Of a stretch of 64,000 nt of DNA, positions 46,807 through 57,383 are shown piece by piece. Every line of letters starts with the position of its first letter. Positions within the stretch are counted from its first letter, which is position 1. The stretch comes from Ideonella paludis. Its GTDB lineage: Bacteria; Pseudomonadota; Gammaproteobacteria; Burkholderiales; Burkholderiaceae_C. The position numbers and the translations under genes were made by a program. The notes beneath the pieces were generated by a model. The model worked only from the letters and a program-made list of their open reading frames with translations. It ran no database searches and was not told the origin of the DNA. The stretch is from NCBI RefSeq assembly GCF_018069865.1, contig NZ_JAGQDG010000002.1:310001-374000 (forward strand), written 5' to 3'.

Positions 46807-47336
46807 AATTTCTCCGAAGGTTAGGTCTAGAACGCCGGCCTTTATTGCGTGCATGCTGGATGTTCCAGCACACGACACAACACCTTTTGAGCCGGGTTCG
46901 CGAGTGGGATGCGCTTGAAGCACTCGCTCTGTCACCAGAGCGCCAGCGCCAAGCTGCACCGTTTGCTTTGCCGAGCACTTAACCCTCACAAAGGTCAAGC
47001 TCATTCAGCAAAGCCTGCGGATTGTAGCAGTAAGTCACCCTTGCTTTGAGCCCCCTCGACGGCCTAGGCAAGGCAGCAGGGTGGCGCGGGGGCGACAATT
47101 CAGCAAAAGAGCCCCCCCTGGCTTGCCGCAAATGGGCGCCCGAGCCCCTATGATCGACGCCCACGCCGCCCTCCCCCTCCTTTTGTGAAGCGCCTCTGCG
47201 CGCCTTTGTGTCGCTGTGCCCCTCCGAACCGTCGCTGCTTGCCTGAGCGCCCCCCTTGTTGCCACACTGGCTCCTCACCGCCCGAATGCGGCGCCTTTGG
47301 CGCGCTTGACGGCAGAGCCTCTGAGAGACTGACGCC
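46807..47336. other. rpsB leader and promoter region, gene-free
   Basis: No coding or RNA gene is recognised in this 530-base stretch. A good -10 box TACAAT lies on the minus strand at 47026-47021, which would give an rpsB transcript with a leader of about 205 bases; no matching -35 is convincing. S2 is known to autoregulate rpsB-tsf through the leader in other bacteria, so this leader may hold such a site. The right part (47040-47336) is GC-rich and would carry the promoter of the plus-strand oxidoreductase gene. Confidence 0.5.
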
Positions 47337-48647
47337 ATGCGAATTGCAGTGATTGGCGCCGGTATTGTCGGCGTGGCGAGCGCGCATGCCCTGGCGCGCG
47401 CCGGGCATGAGGTGACCGTGATCGAGCGCCGCGGCAGCGTCGCCACTGAGGGCAGCTTTGCGAATGCGGGTCTGCTTTCACCCGCATTGGTCGCCGGCTG
47501 GGGCGCGGACGCCTTGCTAGAGCCCCAACGCAGCCGGGCAGGCCAGACCCTCAACACCCTGGCCCGCAGCCTGCGCCACCCCAGCATGATGGGCTGGTGG
47601 TGGCGAGCCTGGCTCGCCCAGAGGCCACACCTGGAATCGGCCCGACGCCCGCATGTCAGAGCGCTGGCTTTACAAACCCTGGAAGAGCTCCAGGGCTTGA
47701 GCCTGAGCCTGGACCTTGGCCACGAACAGCGCCAAGGCTGCATGGTGCTGCTGCGCAGCAAGCGCGAAGCCGCTACCGCCAAAACAGTGTGCGACCGCCT
47801 GACAGAAGCGGGCGAAGGGGCGCGCTGGCTCTCCCTGGACGAAGCGCTAGAGATAGAGCCCGGCCTCAACCCGAAGGCGGGGCTGCAAGCAGCCGTGCAC
47901 TTGCCCGGCGATGCGGTCGCCAACAGCAGGCAGGTGGCGCATTTGCTCAAGGCTGATGCTCAGCGCATGGGGGCCGTCTTCCGCTTCGAGCATTCGGTGG
48001 TCGATGTTCAAAGCGGCCCACCGCTCACCGTCTTGCTGCGCGATGAAAGCCAAGCACCGCAGTTGGGCAAAGAATTGCCGGCAGAGTCCTCCCAAGCGGC
48101 GACCGACACCTTGAAAGCGGATGCGGTGGTGCTGTGCACCGGCCTGGGGTCGCCCAAGCTGTTGCAGTCACTGGGGCTGAATCTGCCCCTGTTGCCCATT
48201 CATGGCCATTCCGTGACCGCCCCCCTGCCCCTGTTCGAGGCCATGCCCGACCCAGGCCCACGCGCCGCTTTGGTGGACCTGGGCCAGCAGGTCTCCATCA
48301 GCCGTCTGGGCGATCGCATTCGCGTCAGCGGCGGGCTGCGCCGCGGCGGCCAACTCAAGCACGCTGAGGCCCGCGAGCTCAAGCGCCTCTATCGCGTGCT
48401 CGACCTGTGGTTTGAAGGCGTGGCTCGCACCTCGAAGGCGCAAGAGTGGCATGGCGCAAGACCTTGCTTGCCGGACAGCTTGCCGGTGATTGGCCCCAGC
48501 GCCAAACCGGGCATCTGGCTGAATCTGGGCCACGGCAATTTGGGCTGGACATTGGGCCTAGGCGGGGCCAAGATGCTGGCAGCCCAGATCTCGGGCCACA
48601 GTGTGGGGCCGGAGGCCGCCGCGTTCTCGACGGATAGATTCCGCTGA
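47337..48647 (+). CDS. FAD-dependent amino-acid oxidoreductase, DadA-like paralogue
   Basis: A 436-residue DAO-family flavoprotein. N-terminal FAD motif is MRIAVIGAGIVGVASAHALARAG with the acidic strand end VIERR. The C-terminal signature is WHGARPCLPDSLPVIGP followed by GHGNLGWTLGLGGA. It resembles DadA but differs clearly from the copy at 1039 and is isolated from amino-acid genes. The substrate is unknown. It is followed after 63 bases by the NAD(P)HX repair gene. Confidence 0.85.
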   Translation: MRIAVIGAGIVGVASAHALARAGHEVTVIERRGSVATEGSFANAGLLSPALVAGWGADALLEPQRSRAGQTLNTLARSLRHPSMMGWWWRAWLAQRPHLESARRPHVRALALQTLEELQGLSLSLDLGHEQRQGCMVLLRSKREAATAKTVCDRLTEAGEGARWLSLDEALEIEPGLNPKAGLQAAVHLPGDAVANSRQVAHLLKADAQRMGAVFRFEHSVVDVQSGPPLTVLLRDESQAPQLGKELPAESSQAATDTLKADAVVLCTGLGSPKLLQSLGLNLPLLPIHGHSVTAPLPLFEAMPDPGPRAALVDLGQQVSISRLGDRIRVSGGLRRGGQLKHAEARELKRLYRVLDLWFEGVARTSKAQEWHGARPCLPDSLPVIGPSAKPGIWLNLGHGNLGWTLGLGGAKMLAAQISGHSVGPEAAAFSTDRFR

Positions 48648-48710
48648 CCGCGTTCTGGGGCCCCCTCCCAGAAGACCCGCACTTTCATCGACAGCGTCAA
48701 CGCTCACCTC

Positions 48711-50309
48711 ATGCCCTCACTGCGCCTGGTGCCGTTTTCGGAGCTGACCCCTGCCGGGGCACTTTGGCTGCACGACACCGCCGCCTCGCGTGCCCTGGAA
48801 GCTCAAGCCTTGGCAGCCCACCCGCCCTACACCCTGATGGCGAGAGCCGGTTTGGCTGTGGCACGCTGGACGCGCGCCCTCGCGCCGCATGCTCGACACA
48901 TCTGGGTGGCCGTCGGCCCGGGCCACAACGGCGGCGACGGACTGGCGGCCGCCGCCCATTGGGCCATGGCAGGCTGTCAGGTCACCGCCTTTTTGTGGGG
49001 CCACGCCAAGGATCTGCCCCCTGATGCGCAGACAGCTTTCGCATCGGCCTGCAAGTCAGGCGTTCAGATCCAGGAAGGTGTGGCCTTGTTGCCCCGGCCC
49101 GATACCACGGACGTCAAACCCGATGTGGTGGTGGATGCGCTGCTGGGCTTGGGCCACCACCGGGCCCCTGACGAGCGACTGCGGGGCTGGATCGCTGCGC
49201 TCAACGCGTGGCGCAAGCAGGGCCTGCTCTTGGCCATCGATGTGCCGACCGGCCTGTGCAGTGACCACGGCACGCTCCTCGGTGCGCAAGCCATAGAGGC
49301 GCATGCCACGCTGAGCCTGCTCACCCTTAAGCCGGGCTTGTTCACCCACAGCGGCCGGCAACACAGCGGAGAGATTTGGTTCGATGGCCTAGCCACTTCT
49401 GCCCACCCGCTCCCGCCTGCCGCTGGTGCCACGGCCAGCCTGACCAGTCGCGCACTCGCCCGCAGCCTTCAAGCTGCTCGCCCTCATCAAAGCCACAAAG
49501 GCAGCTTTGGGGATGTCTGGGTGGTGGGTGGCGCCACAGGCATGGAGGGTGCGGCCACGCTGGCGGCCAGTGCAGCCCTTCAGGCCGGGGCCGGCCGCGT
49601 GTTGGTGGCCCCCTTGTCTGGCCAGCGCGAGTGGGCCGCGCGCCCCGAGCTGATGTGGCGGAGCATCAGCGAGCTGCTCAACCCAGGCGTTGTGGAGCGC
49701 GCCACCGTGGTGTGCGGTTGCGGTGGCGGCAATGCGGTGGCCCGTGTGCTCCCCGAGTTGCTGCAGCGTGCACCGCGCTTGGTGCTGGATGCCGACGCAC
49801 TCAACGCCCTCAGCGCTGACCCCGCTTTGAGCCGGGCGCTGTCGCAGCGCGCCGGGCGACAACAACTCACCCTCCTGACGCCCCACCCCTTGGAGGCCGC
49901 ACGATTGGCCCACAGCGACACCGCACACATCCAGCACCAAAGGCTGCACAGTGCCCAGCACCTGGCAGCGCAAACCCAGGCCTGTGTGGTGCTCAAGGGC
50001 TCAGGCACGGTGGTGGCGCAAGTCGGCCACCTGCCCTGGGTCAACTGCAGTGGCAATGCGCGCCTGTCCACGCCCGGCAGTGGTGATGTGCTCGCAGGCT
50101 GGTTGGGCGGGCTGTGGTCTCAACGGCCCGACACAGCGCCAGAACATCTGAGCGACTTGGCCGCTGCAGTGGTGTGGCTGCATGGGTGTGCCGCAGAGTT
50201 AGCCGACGAAGCCAGCGCTCGCGGCTCATCTGCCCTGCCCTTGCTGGCGAGCCAACTGCCCGACGCAATGGCCCGGGCCGTCGACGCGCTCTCAGCGACG
50301 CGCCCGTGA
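48711..50309 (+). CDS. nnr: Bifunctional NAD(P)H-hydrate epimerase / ADP-dependent dehydratase
   Basis: A 532-residue metabolite-repair enzyme. The N-terminal YjeF_N epimerase domain (~1-235) has AVGPGHNGGDGLAAA and VVDALLGLGHH plus the IDVPTGL segment. The C-terminal carbohydrate-kinase-like dehydratase (~250-525) has SHKGSFGDVWVVGGATGMEGA, LDADALNAL, TPHPLEAARL and the catalytic NARLSTPGSGDVLAG. The two activities restore NAD(P)H from its hydrated form. Its 3' end overlaps the convergent rnr gene by 18 bases. Confidence 0.94.
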   Translation: MPSLRLVPFSELTPAGALWLHDTAASRALEAQALAAHPPYTLMARAGLAVARWTRALAPHARHIWVAVGPGHNGGDGLAAAAHWAMAGCQVTAFLWGHAKDLPPDAQTAFASACKSGVQIQEGVALLPRPDTTDVKPDVVVDALLGLGHHRAPDERLRGWIAALNAWRKQGLLLAIDVPTGLCSDHGTLLGAQAIEAHATLSLLTLKPGLFTHSGRQHSGEIWFDGLATSAHPLPPAAGATASLTSRALARSLQAARPHQSHKGSFGDVWVVGGATGMEGAATLAASAALQAGAGRVLVAPLSGQREWAARPELMWRSISELLNPGVVERATVVCGCGGGNAVARVLPELLQRAPRLVLDADALNALSADPALSRALSQRAGRQQLTLLTPHPLEAARLAHSDTAHIQHQRLHSAQHLAAQTQACVVLKGSGTVVAQVGHLPWVNCSGNARLSTPGSGDVLAGWLGGLWSQRPDTAPEHLSDLAAAVVWLHGCAAELADEASARGSSALPLLASQLPDAMARAVDALSATRP

Positions 50310-52550
50310 ACCCGCCTTAGACGCGCCTTTAGCATCGCGGCCACCTTTCTTGGCCGGTGATGACGATCTCGACGCGCTGGCGGCGCTGGGTTTACCGCTG
50401 CTGCGCCCAGCCTTGGCCAGTGCTTTGGTCGATCGCCTCATCGCTCGATCCGCGTCCTCCACCGCCGCCAGTGATTCCACCGCCGAGCTCGGCTTTTTGC
50501 CGCTTGCTGCAGCAGGGCGCCCCTTGGAGAGCAAACGCTCGGCCTCGCCCTCCCGCACCAAGCGGAAGTCGATGCGGCGCCCGTCCAAGTCCACCCGGCT
50601 GACCTGAACGCGCACTTTGGTGCCCACGACATAGCGCATGCCAGAGCGTTCGCCGCGCAGCTCTTGCCGCAGTTCATCAAAGCGGTAGTACTCACCGCCC
50701 AGCTCGGTGATGTGGACCAAGCCCTCCACGAACAAGCTCTCGAGGGTCACGAACAAGCCGAAGCTGGTGACCGCACTGACCGTGCCGACAAATTCCTCGC
50801 CCAAGCGCTCGCGCATGTAGCGGCACTTCAGCCAAGCCTCAACATCTCGTGAGGCCTCATCGGCGCGGCGCTCATGGGTGCTGCACTGCAAGCCAGCGGC
50901 CTCCCAATGGCTGAGCTCGGCGGCCTGCGCTTTACCGGCGCGGGCTTTGCCTTTGGGCGCAGCGGCCAACTCGCCAGACTCCAAGCGATAGCGTTTGCCC
51001 AGCAAGATGGCCTTGATGACCCGGTGGACCAGGAGGTCGGGGTAGCGGCGAATGGGGCTGGTGAAATGGGTGTAGGCCGAGTAGGCCAAGCCAAAGTGGC
51101 CGCTGTTGAGCGGCGTGTAGATGGCCTGCTGCATGGAGCGCAGCAGCATGGTGTGGATTTGTTGGTGATCCGGCCTGTCTTTGGTCGCCTGCGCGATGGC
51201 CTGGAATTCCGCGGGCTTGGGATCGTCGCTGACACTCAAGCCCAGCCCCAGGGCCTTGAGGTAGTTTTGCAGCGTCAATCGCTTCTCGGGGGTTGGCCCC
51301 TCGTGAACACGATAGAGGCCCGGGTGCTCAGCCTGTGCGATGAACTCTGCGGCACAGACGTTGGCCGCCAACATCGCCTCTTCGATCAGGCGATGAGCGT
51401 CATTGCGCAGGCGCGGCACGATGCGCTCAATGCGACCGTTGTCATCACAGATGATCTGGGTCTCCGGAGTATCGAAGTCGACCGCACCGCGCCGCCCGCG
51501 TGCCTTCAACAAGGCCCGATAGACCTCATGCAAATGCAGCAAATGCGGCAATAGGGCTTGGCGCTTGGCAGCCTCGGGCCCACGCGTGTTAGCGAGTGCG
51601 GCGGCGACCTCGGTGTAGGTCAGCCGAGCATGGGAGGAGATCACCGCCGGATAGAACTGATAGGCCTGGACCTCCCCCGTCTCATCCACCAGCATGTCGC
51701 ACACCAGCGTCAAGCGGTCGACCTCCGGGTTGAGCGAACACAGGCCGTTGGAAAGCTTTTCCGGCAGCATGGGAATGACCCGGCGCGGAAAGTACACCGA
51801 CGTGGCGCGCTCAACGGCGTCATCGTCAATGGCAGAGCCCGGGGTGACATAGTGGCTCACGTCGGCAATCGCCACCAGCAAGCGCCAGCCCTTGACGGCA
51901 TTGCGGCCACGCCCGGCCGCGTAGGGTTCGCAATAGACCGCGTCGTCAAAGTCGCGTGCGTCCTCACCATCGATGGTCACCAGCGGCACATCGCGCAGGT
52001 CCACCCGCTGCTTCATATCCGCCGCACGGACTCGGTCTGGCAGGGCCTCCGCTTGGGCCAGGGTCTCCTTGGAAAACAGGTGCGGCACCTCGTACTTACG
52101 CACCGCAATCTCGATCTCCATGCCCGGGTCATCGATGTCACCCAAGACTTCTTTGACGCGACCCACGGGCTGAGAATGCATGGACGGGGCCTCGGTCAGC
52201 TCGACCACCACCACCTGCCCGGCTTGTGCCTGGGCAATCGCATTCTTGGGAATGAGAACGTCTTGACCGTAACGTCGATCTTCAGGCGCCACCAGCCAGA
52301 CCCCGTTCTCTTGCAGCAATCGCCCAATGATGGGGGTCTTGCGACGCTCCACGATCTCCAAGATGCGGCATTCGGGCCGGCCTTTGCGGTCGTAACGAAC
52401 AATACGAGCCCGCACCAGATCTTTGTGCAGCACGGCGCGCATCTCGTCTGGAGACACGTAGACGTCTGGCTCACCATCGTCACGCTTCACGAAGCCGTGG
52501 CCATCCCTGTGGCCCATGACCACGCCTTCAAATTCGCTCAGCAAGGCCAA
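50292..52550 (-). CDS. rnr: Ribonuclease R
   Basis: A 752-residue RNB exoribonuclease that degrades structured RNA. Two cold-shock domains (~5-165; GHRDGHGFVKRDDGEPDVYV) precede the RNB domain with the catalytic DGEDARDFDDAVY and YTHFTSPIRRYPDLLVHR. An S1 domain (~625-710) and a lysine/serine/alanine-rich basic tail follow. The N-terminal helix-turn-helix domain of the E. coli enzyme is absent. The start is unsettled: TTG at 52550 keeps the first cold-shock strand, while ATG at 52517 has GAAGG upstream but would cut it. Confidence 0.93.
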   Translation of the reverse strand: MALLSEFEGVVMGHRDGHGFVKRDDGEPDVYVSPDEMRAVLHKDLVRARIVRYDRKGRPECRILEIVERRKTPIIGRLLQENGVWLVAPEDRRYGQDVLIPKNAIAQAQAGQVVVVELTEAPSMHSQPVGRVKEVLGDIDDPGMEIEIAVRKYEVPHLFSKETLAQAEALPDRVRAADMKQRVDLRDVPLVTIDGEDARDFDDAVYCEPYAAGRGRNAVKGWRLLVAIADVSHYVTPGSAIDDDAVERATSVYFPRRVIPMLPEKLSNGLCSLNPEVDRLTLVCDMLVDETGEVQAYQFYPAVISSHARLTYTEVAAALANTRGPEAAKRQALLPHLLHLHEVYRALLKARGRRGAVDFDTPETQIICDDNGRIERIVPRLRNDAHRLIEEAMLAANVCAAEFIAQAEHPGLYRVHEGPTPEKRLTLQNYLKALGLGLSVSDDPKPAEFQAIAQATKDRPDHQQIHTMLLRSMQQAIYTPLNSGHFGLAYSAYTHFTSPIRRYPDLLVHRVIKAILLGKRYRLESGELAAAPKGKARAGKAQAAELSHWEAAGLQCSTHERRADEASRDVEAWLKCRYMRERLGEEFVGTVSAVTSFGLFVTLESLFVEGLVHITELGGEYYRFDELRQELRGERSGMRYVVGTKVRVQVSRVDLDGRRIDFRLVREGEAERLLSKGRPAAASGKKPSSAVESLAAVEDADRAMRRSTKALAKAGRSSGKPSAASASRSSSPAKKGGRDAKGASKAGSRARR

Positions 52551-52567
52551 ATTTTTTGCAGCCCCAC

Positions 52568-52597
52568 TTGCACTGTGTTTTGTTTTGATGATATAGT
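52568..52597 (+). promoter_or_regulatory. Promoter of tRNA-Leu
   Basis: A -35 box TTGCAC (52568-52573) and a -10 box TATAGT (52592-52597) are separated by 18 bases. Transcription would start near 52604, some 44 bases before the tRNA 5' end. The region also forms the divergent upstream region of rnr. Confidence 0.75.
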
Positions 52598-52647
52598 CCT
52601 ATCTTTCGTTGAGCAGCACATCAAACAAATGTGCTGCAAGACAAAAA

Positions 52648-52732
<85 letters not shown>

Positions 52733-52744
52733 AAGATTGTGACA

Positions 52745-52772
52745 GGGCCGACGTGAAAACGTCGGCCCTTTT
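52745..52772 (+). terminator. Terminator of tRNA-Leu
   Basis: GGGCCGACGT and ACGTCGGCCC form a perfect ten-base-pair stem with a GAAA loop, followed by TTTT. It lies 12 bases after the tRNA. Confidence 0.92.
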
Positions 52773-52822
52773 GCATTGCGCCGTCTCTTTGCGTGGCATG
52801 TAGCCCAGCAGGTTGAGCGCGC

Positions 52823-52854
52823 CAAAAAAAACGCCGTCTCGTGACGGCGTTTTG
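52823..52854. terminator. Bidirectional terminator
   Basis: ACGCCGTC and GACGGCGT form an eight-base-pair stem with loop TCGT, flanked by eight A on the left and TTTTG-type bases on the right. On the minus strand the stem is followed by eight T, making a strong terminator for the operon that ends with the phosphoribosyltransferase. The 52551-52953 gap otherwise holds only the tRNA and its signals. Confidence 0.88.
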
Positions 52855-52953
52855 TCGTTCGGCACCATGCACTGCCCCGCCGCAAACACGGCCAAACCGG
52901 CAGGCGCCGACATAAAGCTCAAGTCTTGTAGGCTCACTCAAGCGCGAAGAGTT

Positions 52954-53475
52954 TCACACAGCAAACTTCTTGGCCAAGCCATCAGGACGCAGGTCGTCAT
53001 ACTCTTCAAAGGGCTGGTGAATCCAAGGGCTGGTGGCCAGCATTTCGACGTAGTAGTCCGGGGTATAGCTGGATACCGCCTTCGACCAGATCACGGCCGA
53101 ACGCAACTCGCTGATTGAAGGCACCCCACGCAGGCGCTCCACCACCGCTTTGAGCGTCACGCCAGAATCGGCCAAGTCGTCCACCAGCAGCACGCGGCCC
53201 GCCAACTCACCCTTGGGCATGGTGATGTACTTGGCCATGTCCAAGCGACCTTGAATGGTACCGGCCTCTGCCCTGTAAGAGCTGGTCGACATGATGGCCA
53301 GCGGCTTGTCAAAGACACGCGACAAGACATCTCCAGGGCGCATCCCACCACGGGCCAGGCACAAAATCTGATCGAACTCCCAGCCAGAGGCGTGCACCTT
53401 CAGCGCCAAGCGCTCGATCAACAGGTGGTATTCGTCCCAAGAGACATAGAGATGCTTGCCGTCGTCAGTGAGCAT
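52954..53475 (-). CDS. Purine phosphoribosyltransferase (Gpt/Hpt-like)
   Basis: A 173-residue type I phosphoribosyltransferase. The PRPP motif is VLLVDDLADSG (~95-105), and ILCLARGGMRPGDVLSRV marks the N-terminal substrate region. Neighbour purA makes purine salvage (guanine, xanthine or hypoxanthine) likely. It is close to the small xanthine-guanine type but exact specificity is not determinable. Confidence 0.85.
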   Translation of the reverse strand: MLTDDGKHLYVSWDEYHLLIERLALKVHASGWEFDQILCLARGGMRPGDVLSRVFDKPLAIMSTSSYRAEAGTIQGRLDMAKYITMPKGELAGRVLLVDDLADSGVTLKAVVERLRGVPSISELRSAVIWSKAVSSYTPDYYVEMLATSPWIHQPFEEYDDLRPDGLAKKFAV

Positions 53476-53526
53476 AGGGGCTCCAGCAGTGGGTGTTGGA
53501 TGAAATGAGGAGGAAAAGCTTGTTGA

Positions 53527-54978
<1,452 letters not shown>

Positions 54979-56142
54979 TTAGCGCGAACGCAGCAACCAT
55001 TGACCATTGACCTCGACCAACTCGCGGTCGCAGTCGAATTCTTGGGCCTCGTGCTCATGCCCCGGCAGGATGCACAACACTGTCTCGCCTCGTGCACGCA
55101 GTTCGCGCACGGCAGCGCGCAGGCCAGCGGCCTCGCCCCAGGGTGCGGTAATGGCCGCACGTGCGGGCGGCACGGCAGCAGCGGCCACCAGATTTTTCAG
55201 ATCCAGGCTGAAGCCAACCGCTGGGCGGTTGCGACCGAAAATGGCGCCGACTTCGTCATAGCGGCCACCTCGCGCCAGTGCATTGGCGGCCCCTTGCGCA
55301 TAGACCGCAAAGCGTACGCCGCTGTAATACGCATAGCCACTCATGTCGGAGAGATCGAAGCCGAGGCTCACATCGGGGTAGGCCTGCGCCACATGGCCGC
55401 TGATCCAACGCAAATCGGCCAGCGCCGCCTTCAGCGCCGGTCGATCCGGCAGCACCCGTGCAGCCTCATCGAGCACCTCGGCACCGCCGTAGAGGTCCAA
55501 CAAGGCCAGCAAGGCGTCACGCGTGCCGGGCGGGCAAGCCGCAGAGAGCTCTTTGACCAAGCTCCGGTCCTTGGTGGTCAAGGCTGATACCAGACCGGTG
55601 AGAGCCTCTGCAGGAAGTGGCAGGCCTGCCAACACGGCACGCACAATCCGGGCATCACCCAGATCAATGGTCAGCGCTTGTGCGCCCGCAGCTTGCAGAC
55701 CACCTAAGGCGAGCTCTTGAATTTCGAGGTCTGCCTCAAGCCCCGCGTGGCCAAAAATCTCGGCGCCAAACTGAAGGGGCTCGCGCGTCGCATGAGGGCC
55801 TTGTGGCTTGGTGTGGAGAACGGGGCCGCAGTAGCAAAGCCGCGTGACTCCTTGGCGATTGAGCAAATGCGCATCGATGCGCGCCACTTGCGGCGTGGTG
55901 TCCGCGCGCAGGCCTAGTGTGCGGCCACTCAGCTGATCCACCAACTTGAAGGTCTTGAGATCCAACTCCCGGCCTGTGCCAGAGAGCAAGGACTCCAGAT
56001 GCTCCAGCAATGGAGGCATGACCAACTCAAACCCATAGGTTCGAGCCAGATCTAACCATTGACGCCTTAGCTCTTCGATTCGCCTCGCCTCAGAGGGCAA
56101 GACATCGGCGATGTACTCCGGCAACAGCCAAGCAGAGGACAT
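54979..56142 (-). CDS. hisZ: ATP phosphoribosyltransferase regulatory subunit
   Basis: A 387-residue class II aminoacyl-tRNA-synthetase-like protein lacking the HisRS anticodon domain. It is the regulatory subunit needed by short-form HisG. Signatures are [21 protein letters not shown] at the start, [15 protein letters not shown] (motif 2-like) and [26 protein letters not shown] near the end. The hflC-DUF2065-hisZ-purA order is typical of beta-proteobacteria. Confidence 0.95.
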   Translation of the reverse strand: MSSAWLLPEYIADVLPSEARRIEELRRQWLDLARTYGFELVMPPLLEHLESLLSGTGRELDLKTFKLVDQLSGRTLGLRADTTPQVARIDAHLLNRQGVTRLCYCGPVLHTKPQGPHATREPLQFGAEIFGHAGLEADLEIQELALGGLQAAGAQALTIDLGDARIVRAVLAGLPLPAEALTGLVSALTTKDRSLVKELSAACPPGTRDALLALLDLYGGAEVLDEAARVLPDRPALKAALADLRWISGHVAQAYPDVSLGFDLSDMSGYAYYSGVRFAVYAQGAANALARGGRYDEVGAIFGRNRPAVGFSLDLKNLVAAAAVPPARAAITAPWGEAAGLRAAVRELRARGETVLCILPGHEHEAQEFDCDRELVEVNGQWLLRSR

Positions 56143-56236
56143 GAAAATTGGACCGGGTTAAAACCGGCATTGTACTCGTGCCCTGAGCGAGTGCCGCGGC
56201 GAAGCCACAGCAAGGACTGAGGCTGCCAGCCCCTTG

Positions 56237-56428
56237 TCAGTTTTGCAAGAGTGCCAGCAGGCTCAAGCCCAACAGCAAACACGCCAGCCCGAAGAAACGG
56301 AGCTGGCCGTCGGTCAGCCGCAGCGCCTTTTCAAAGGCTTCACGCCATGCGCCAGGCGCCAACAAGGGCATCAAGCCTTCGAACACCAAGACAAGAGCCA
56401 GCGCGCTCCAGAGCGTCTCACTCACCAC
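56237..56428 (-). CDS. DUF2065 small membrane protein
   Basis: A 63-residue protein with two transmembrane helices (~5-27 and ~43-61) joined by a charged linker, matching DUF2065 (YjeT-like). LVFEGLMPLLAPGAWREAF and the second-helix start RFFGLACLLLG are typical. It lies between hflC and hisZ as in many Gram-negative genomes; the function is unknown but probably tied to HflKC. Confidence 0.85.
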   Translation of the reverse strand: MVSETLWSALALVLVFEGLMPLLAPGAWREAFEKALRLTDGQLRFFGLACLLLGLSLLALLQN

Positions 56429-56453
56429 TCGCCCCTGGAGCTATGGCGCAGGG

Positions 56454-57356
56454 TCACTTCTTGGGTGCTGGCGCGGCTGCCGCCCCACCACCACCTGCAC
56501 CACGCATGGCCTTGAAGAAGTCGCTGGAGGGCTCCACGACCATCACGTCAGACTTGTTGCGCCAGGTCGCACGGTAGGCCTCAAGGCTGCGGTAGAACTG
56601 CGCAAACTGAGGGTCACGCCCAAAGGCGGCGGCATAAGTGGCGGAGGCTTCCGCGTCGCCCTCACCCATGACCTTTTGCGCATCGCGATAGGCTTCAGCC
56701 ACGATCACTTCGCGCTGACGGTCTGCATCAGCGCGAATCTTTTCGCTCTCGGCTTGACCTTTGGAGCGCAGCTCGTTGGCCACTTGCTTGCGCTCAGACT
56801 CCATGCGGCGATAGACAGACTCGGTGATGCTGGCCACGAAGTCGACCCGCTTGATTCGGACATCCAGAATCTCGATACCGAAGGACTTGGCTTCGTCGGC
56901 GAGGCGGGCCTGGACGTCCTGCATGACCTTTTCACGCTCTGTCGCCAAGACGCCACCCACGGTGCGCTTGGTGACTTCTTCGTTGAAGGCCGCCTGCACC
57001 ACCGGGCTCAGGCGGTTCTCCAGATTGCGGATGTCGGCACCGTTGTTGCGGATGAACTGACGTGGCTCTTTGATGCGCCACTTCACCAGCCAATCAATCA
57101 CCAAGCTCTTTTTCTCGGCGGTGAAGATGGGACGGGTTTCAGGGCTGTCCAGGGTCTGGATGCGGCGATCCAGGAACACCACGTTTTGGAAGGGCGGAGG
57201 CAACTTGACCTTCAGGCCAGGCTCGGTGATGACTTCCTTGATTTCACCCAGGGAATACACCACCGCGACCTGGCGCTGGTCCACCACAAACAGGGTGGCA
57301 GCCGCCAACATCAACAGGGCCAACAGCGCGCTGGCAAACATTGCAATGCGATTCAT
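56454..57356 (-). CDS. hflC: HflC, modulator of FtsH protease
   Basis: A 300-residue SPFH/prohibitin protein with one N-terminal transmembrane segment (~3-24, LLALLMLAAATLFVVDQRQ), a band-7 domain (~20-200) and a coiled coil. It forms the periplasmic HflKC cage around FtsH. The ATG at 57356 gives MNRIAMFASALL; it is 27 bases after hflK. The C-terminal tail is alanine- and glycine-rich. Confidence 0.95.
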   Translation of the reverse strand: MNRIAMFASALLALLMLAAATLFVVDQRQVAVVYSLGEIKEVITEPGLKVKLPPPFQNVVFLDRRIQTLDSPETRPIFTAEKKSLVIDWLVKWRIKEPRQFIRNNGADIRNLENRLSPVVQAAFNEEVTKRTVGGVLATEREKVMQDVQARLADEAKSFGIEILDVRIKRVDFVASITESVYRRMESERKQVANELRSKGQAESEKIRADADRQREVIVAEAYRDAQKVMGEGDAEASATYAAAFGRDPQFAQFYRSLEAYRATWRNKSDVMVVEPSSDFFKAMRGAGGGGAAAAPAPKK

Positions 57357-57383
57357 GATGTCACTCGTGTGCAACAGGGGGGA

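Noticed and set aside
47100-47180. TATGAT in GC-rich DNA considered as the promoter of the plus-strand flavoprotein gene
   Set aside because: The only -35-like sequence is about 20 bases away, and the surrounding DNA is GC-rich, so support is too weak.
46979-47950. A 323-codon minus-strand frame across the rpsB upstream region and the DadA-like gene
   Set aside because: The part opposite 47337 onward is antisense to a clear flavoprotein; the remainder is low-complexity and arginine/serine-rich.
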